A stretch of 64,000 nucleotides of DNA from Bagarius yarrelli (taxonomy: Eukaryota; Chordata; Actinopteri; Siluriformes; Sisoridae): the NCBI GenBank assembly GCA_005784505.1, contig VCAZ01000015.1:2216668-2280667 (forward strand), in the 5' to 3' direction. The notes below the pieces were generated by a model. The model ran no database searches. It was not told where the DNA came from and saw only the letters and a list, made by a program, of their open reading frames with translations. This document shows, one piece after another, positions 63,991-64,000 of this stretch (the stretch's first letter is position 1; each line of letters opens with the position of its first letter). Made by a program: the position numbers and the translations under genes.

Positions 63991-64000
63991 TGAATATTTT

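Overview
The window is vertebrate nuclear DNA, almost certainly from a ray-finned fish. It is AT-rich and its genes have many short exons with GT-AG introns. It carries degraded Tc1/mariner transposons, a tRNA-derived SINE family whose 3' tail reads GTCGCTCTGGATAAGG(G), and long microsatellites. The SINE tail type suggests an otophysan (catfish/characin-like) fish, but that is inference. Introns occupy most of the sequence, so I spliced the exons by hand from donor/acceptor signals, reading frame and remembered family sequences. All five complete models keep frame from ATG to stop.

Layout: (1) 1-9,960, minus: 5' part of rabgap1l (six coding exons plus a non-coding first exon at about 9,872); the rest lies beyond base 1. 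(2) 9,960-15,486: intergenic, with Tc1 relics, an (AT)n tract and two SINEs. (3) 15,487-26,3xx, minus: fam163a, two coding exons and a 5'UTR exon across a 9.5 kb repeat-bearing intron. (4) 28,143-38,3xx, minus: tdrd5, 16 coding exons, about 866 aa, with a 26-bp minisatellite in its last intron. (5) 38,833-41,465, plus: nphs2 (podocin), 8 exons, 387 aa, head-to-head with tdrd5. (6) 41,966-51,985, minus: axdnd1, 25 exons, about 1,047 aa, tail-to-tail with nphs2. (7) 53,385-63,253, minus: nrdc (nardilysin), 30 exons, about 1,087 aa, with a non-coding first exon near 63,794.

The block rabgap1l / fam163a / tdrd5 / nphs2 / axdnd1 corresponds to human 1q25; nrdc is on 1p32 in human, so its position beside axdnd1 is a lineage-specific join or an older linkage. 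The genes do not form one pathway: Rab GTPase control, a small neural-type membrane protein, germline piRNA/Vasa biology, the kidney slit diaphragm, an axonemal protein and an M16 metallopeptidase.

I found no new multi-gene system. The best leads are local: a 46-nt intron or T-run frameshift in axdnd1, a GC-AG intron in nrdc, dinucleotide repeats against splice sites in four genes, a U-run behind a weak tdrd5 donor, the minisatellite, an internally deleted Tc1, a 112-bp foldback element, and tightly packed promoters and poly(A) signals. Splice coordinates could be off by a base or two, and untranslated ends are approximate.
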